Shown here piece by piece: positions 63,763 through 64,000 of a stretch of 64,000 nt of DNA. This DNA comes from Sarcophilus harrisii (Eukaryota; Chordata; Mammalia; Dasyuromorphia; Dasyuridae): positions 520,203,665-520,267,664 of the forward strand of contig NC_045427.1 in the NCBI RefSeq assembly GCF_902635505.1. Reading direction: 5' to 3'. The position numbers and the translations under genes were made by a program. How positions within the stretch are numbered: the stretch's first letter is position 1; each line of letters opens with the position of its first letter. The notes below the pieces were generated by a model. The model was not told where the DNA came from and searched no databases. It saw only the letters and a list, made by a program, of their open reading frames with translations.

Positions 63763-64000
63763 CATAATGTCCAGGCTAGCTGTCTGGAGGTCCTTCAGAC
63801 AGGCCTTGGTCTTTAGGTAGAGAAGTGATGAAGGCAGGGCAGCCACCACAAGGCTGGTCAAAGATAGAATGTCTCTCTTCCACTCCTTATTAGCCCTTAT
63901 ATACCTTATTGTAATTACATCATTACAGCATACCGATTATGTGTGAACTAGAGAACCATTACATGACCATACTAAGTATATATGTGAACTAGCGAACCAT
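63763..64000 (-). mobile_element. LTR fragment of an old endogenous retrovirus, cut by the window end
   Basis: Same family as 28300-28612: ggctagctgtctggaggtcc, gaagtgatgaaggcagggca, a TATA-like tatataagg on the minus strand, and two gaactag repeats. Fossil. Confidence 0.55.

Larger units (their letters stand above)
61800..64000 (+). other. Presumed INTS14 intron 1
   Basis: CpG density falls after about 61.9 kb, with a second small CG-bearing patch at about 62090-62230. MIR-type pieces, a Mar1-type SINE and an LTR fragment fill the end. A short open frame at 62093-62344 has no recognisable features. Confidence 0.5.

Overview
The window is vertebrate nuclear DNA, almost certainly from a marsupial. 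The interspersed repeats point there: tRNA-derived SINEs of the Mar1/WSINE type, an RTE-type LINE, many LINE-1 3' ends of a non-placental type, and a dense background of old L2, CR1/L3 and MIR copies. The genes are spliced with ordinary GT-AG introns. No prokaryotic, CRISPR or organellar features are present. The species cannot be fixed from the sequence.

Three loci lie in the order seen around human 15q22. Positions 1-4688 hold the last four coding exons of DENND4A on the + strand, encoding its C-terminal 160 residues. Positions 11279-49771 hold the whole coding region of SLC24A1 on the - strand in eight coding exons. This gene encodes NCKX1, the Na+/Ca2+,K+ exchanger of rod photoreceptors. 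The exons join in one frame to 1174 residues. A CpG island at about 60.9-61.9 kb holds a probable non-coding first exon ending in a consensus splice donor at 61427. By position and orientation it should be INTS14 (+ strand), whose coding exons would lie to the right. The same island is the natural candidate for the untranslated first exon of SLC24A1.

DENND4A and SLC24A1 converge, with about 6.6 kb between their stop codons. SLC24A1 and the presumed INTS14 diverge from the CpG island. The SLC24A1 reading frame is clean in both transporter halves: the alpha-1 repeat is in coding exon 1 and the alpha-2 repeat in coding exon 7. What is unusual is the cytosolic loop between them. Coding exon 5 carries a very long Glu/Gly/Lys tract built from short tandem DNA units. 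The upstream extracellular domain also carries a run of 11-12 residue repeats.

Most of the rest is repeat-derived: L1 3' ends (several with clear target-site duplications), L2 copies split by later insertions, SINEs, MIRs, two or three hAT-like DNA transposons, LTR fossils and microsatellites. The points most worth checking are the acidic tract, a perfect 189-bp duplication inside SLC24A1, a near-perfect tandem duplication of about 92 bp in the CpG island, and an L1 with an internal inversion. I found no convincing new gene system; the novelty is in local structure and gene evolution.
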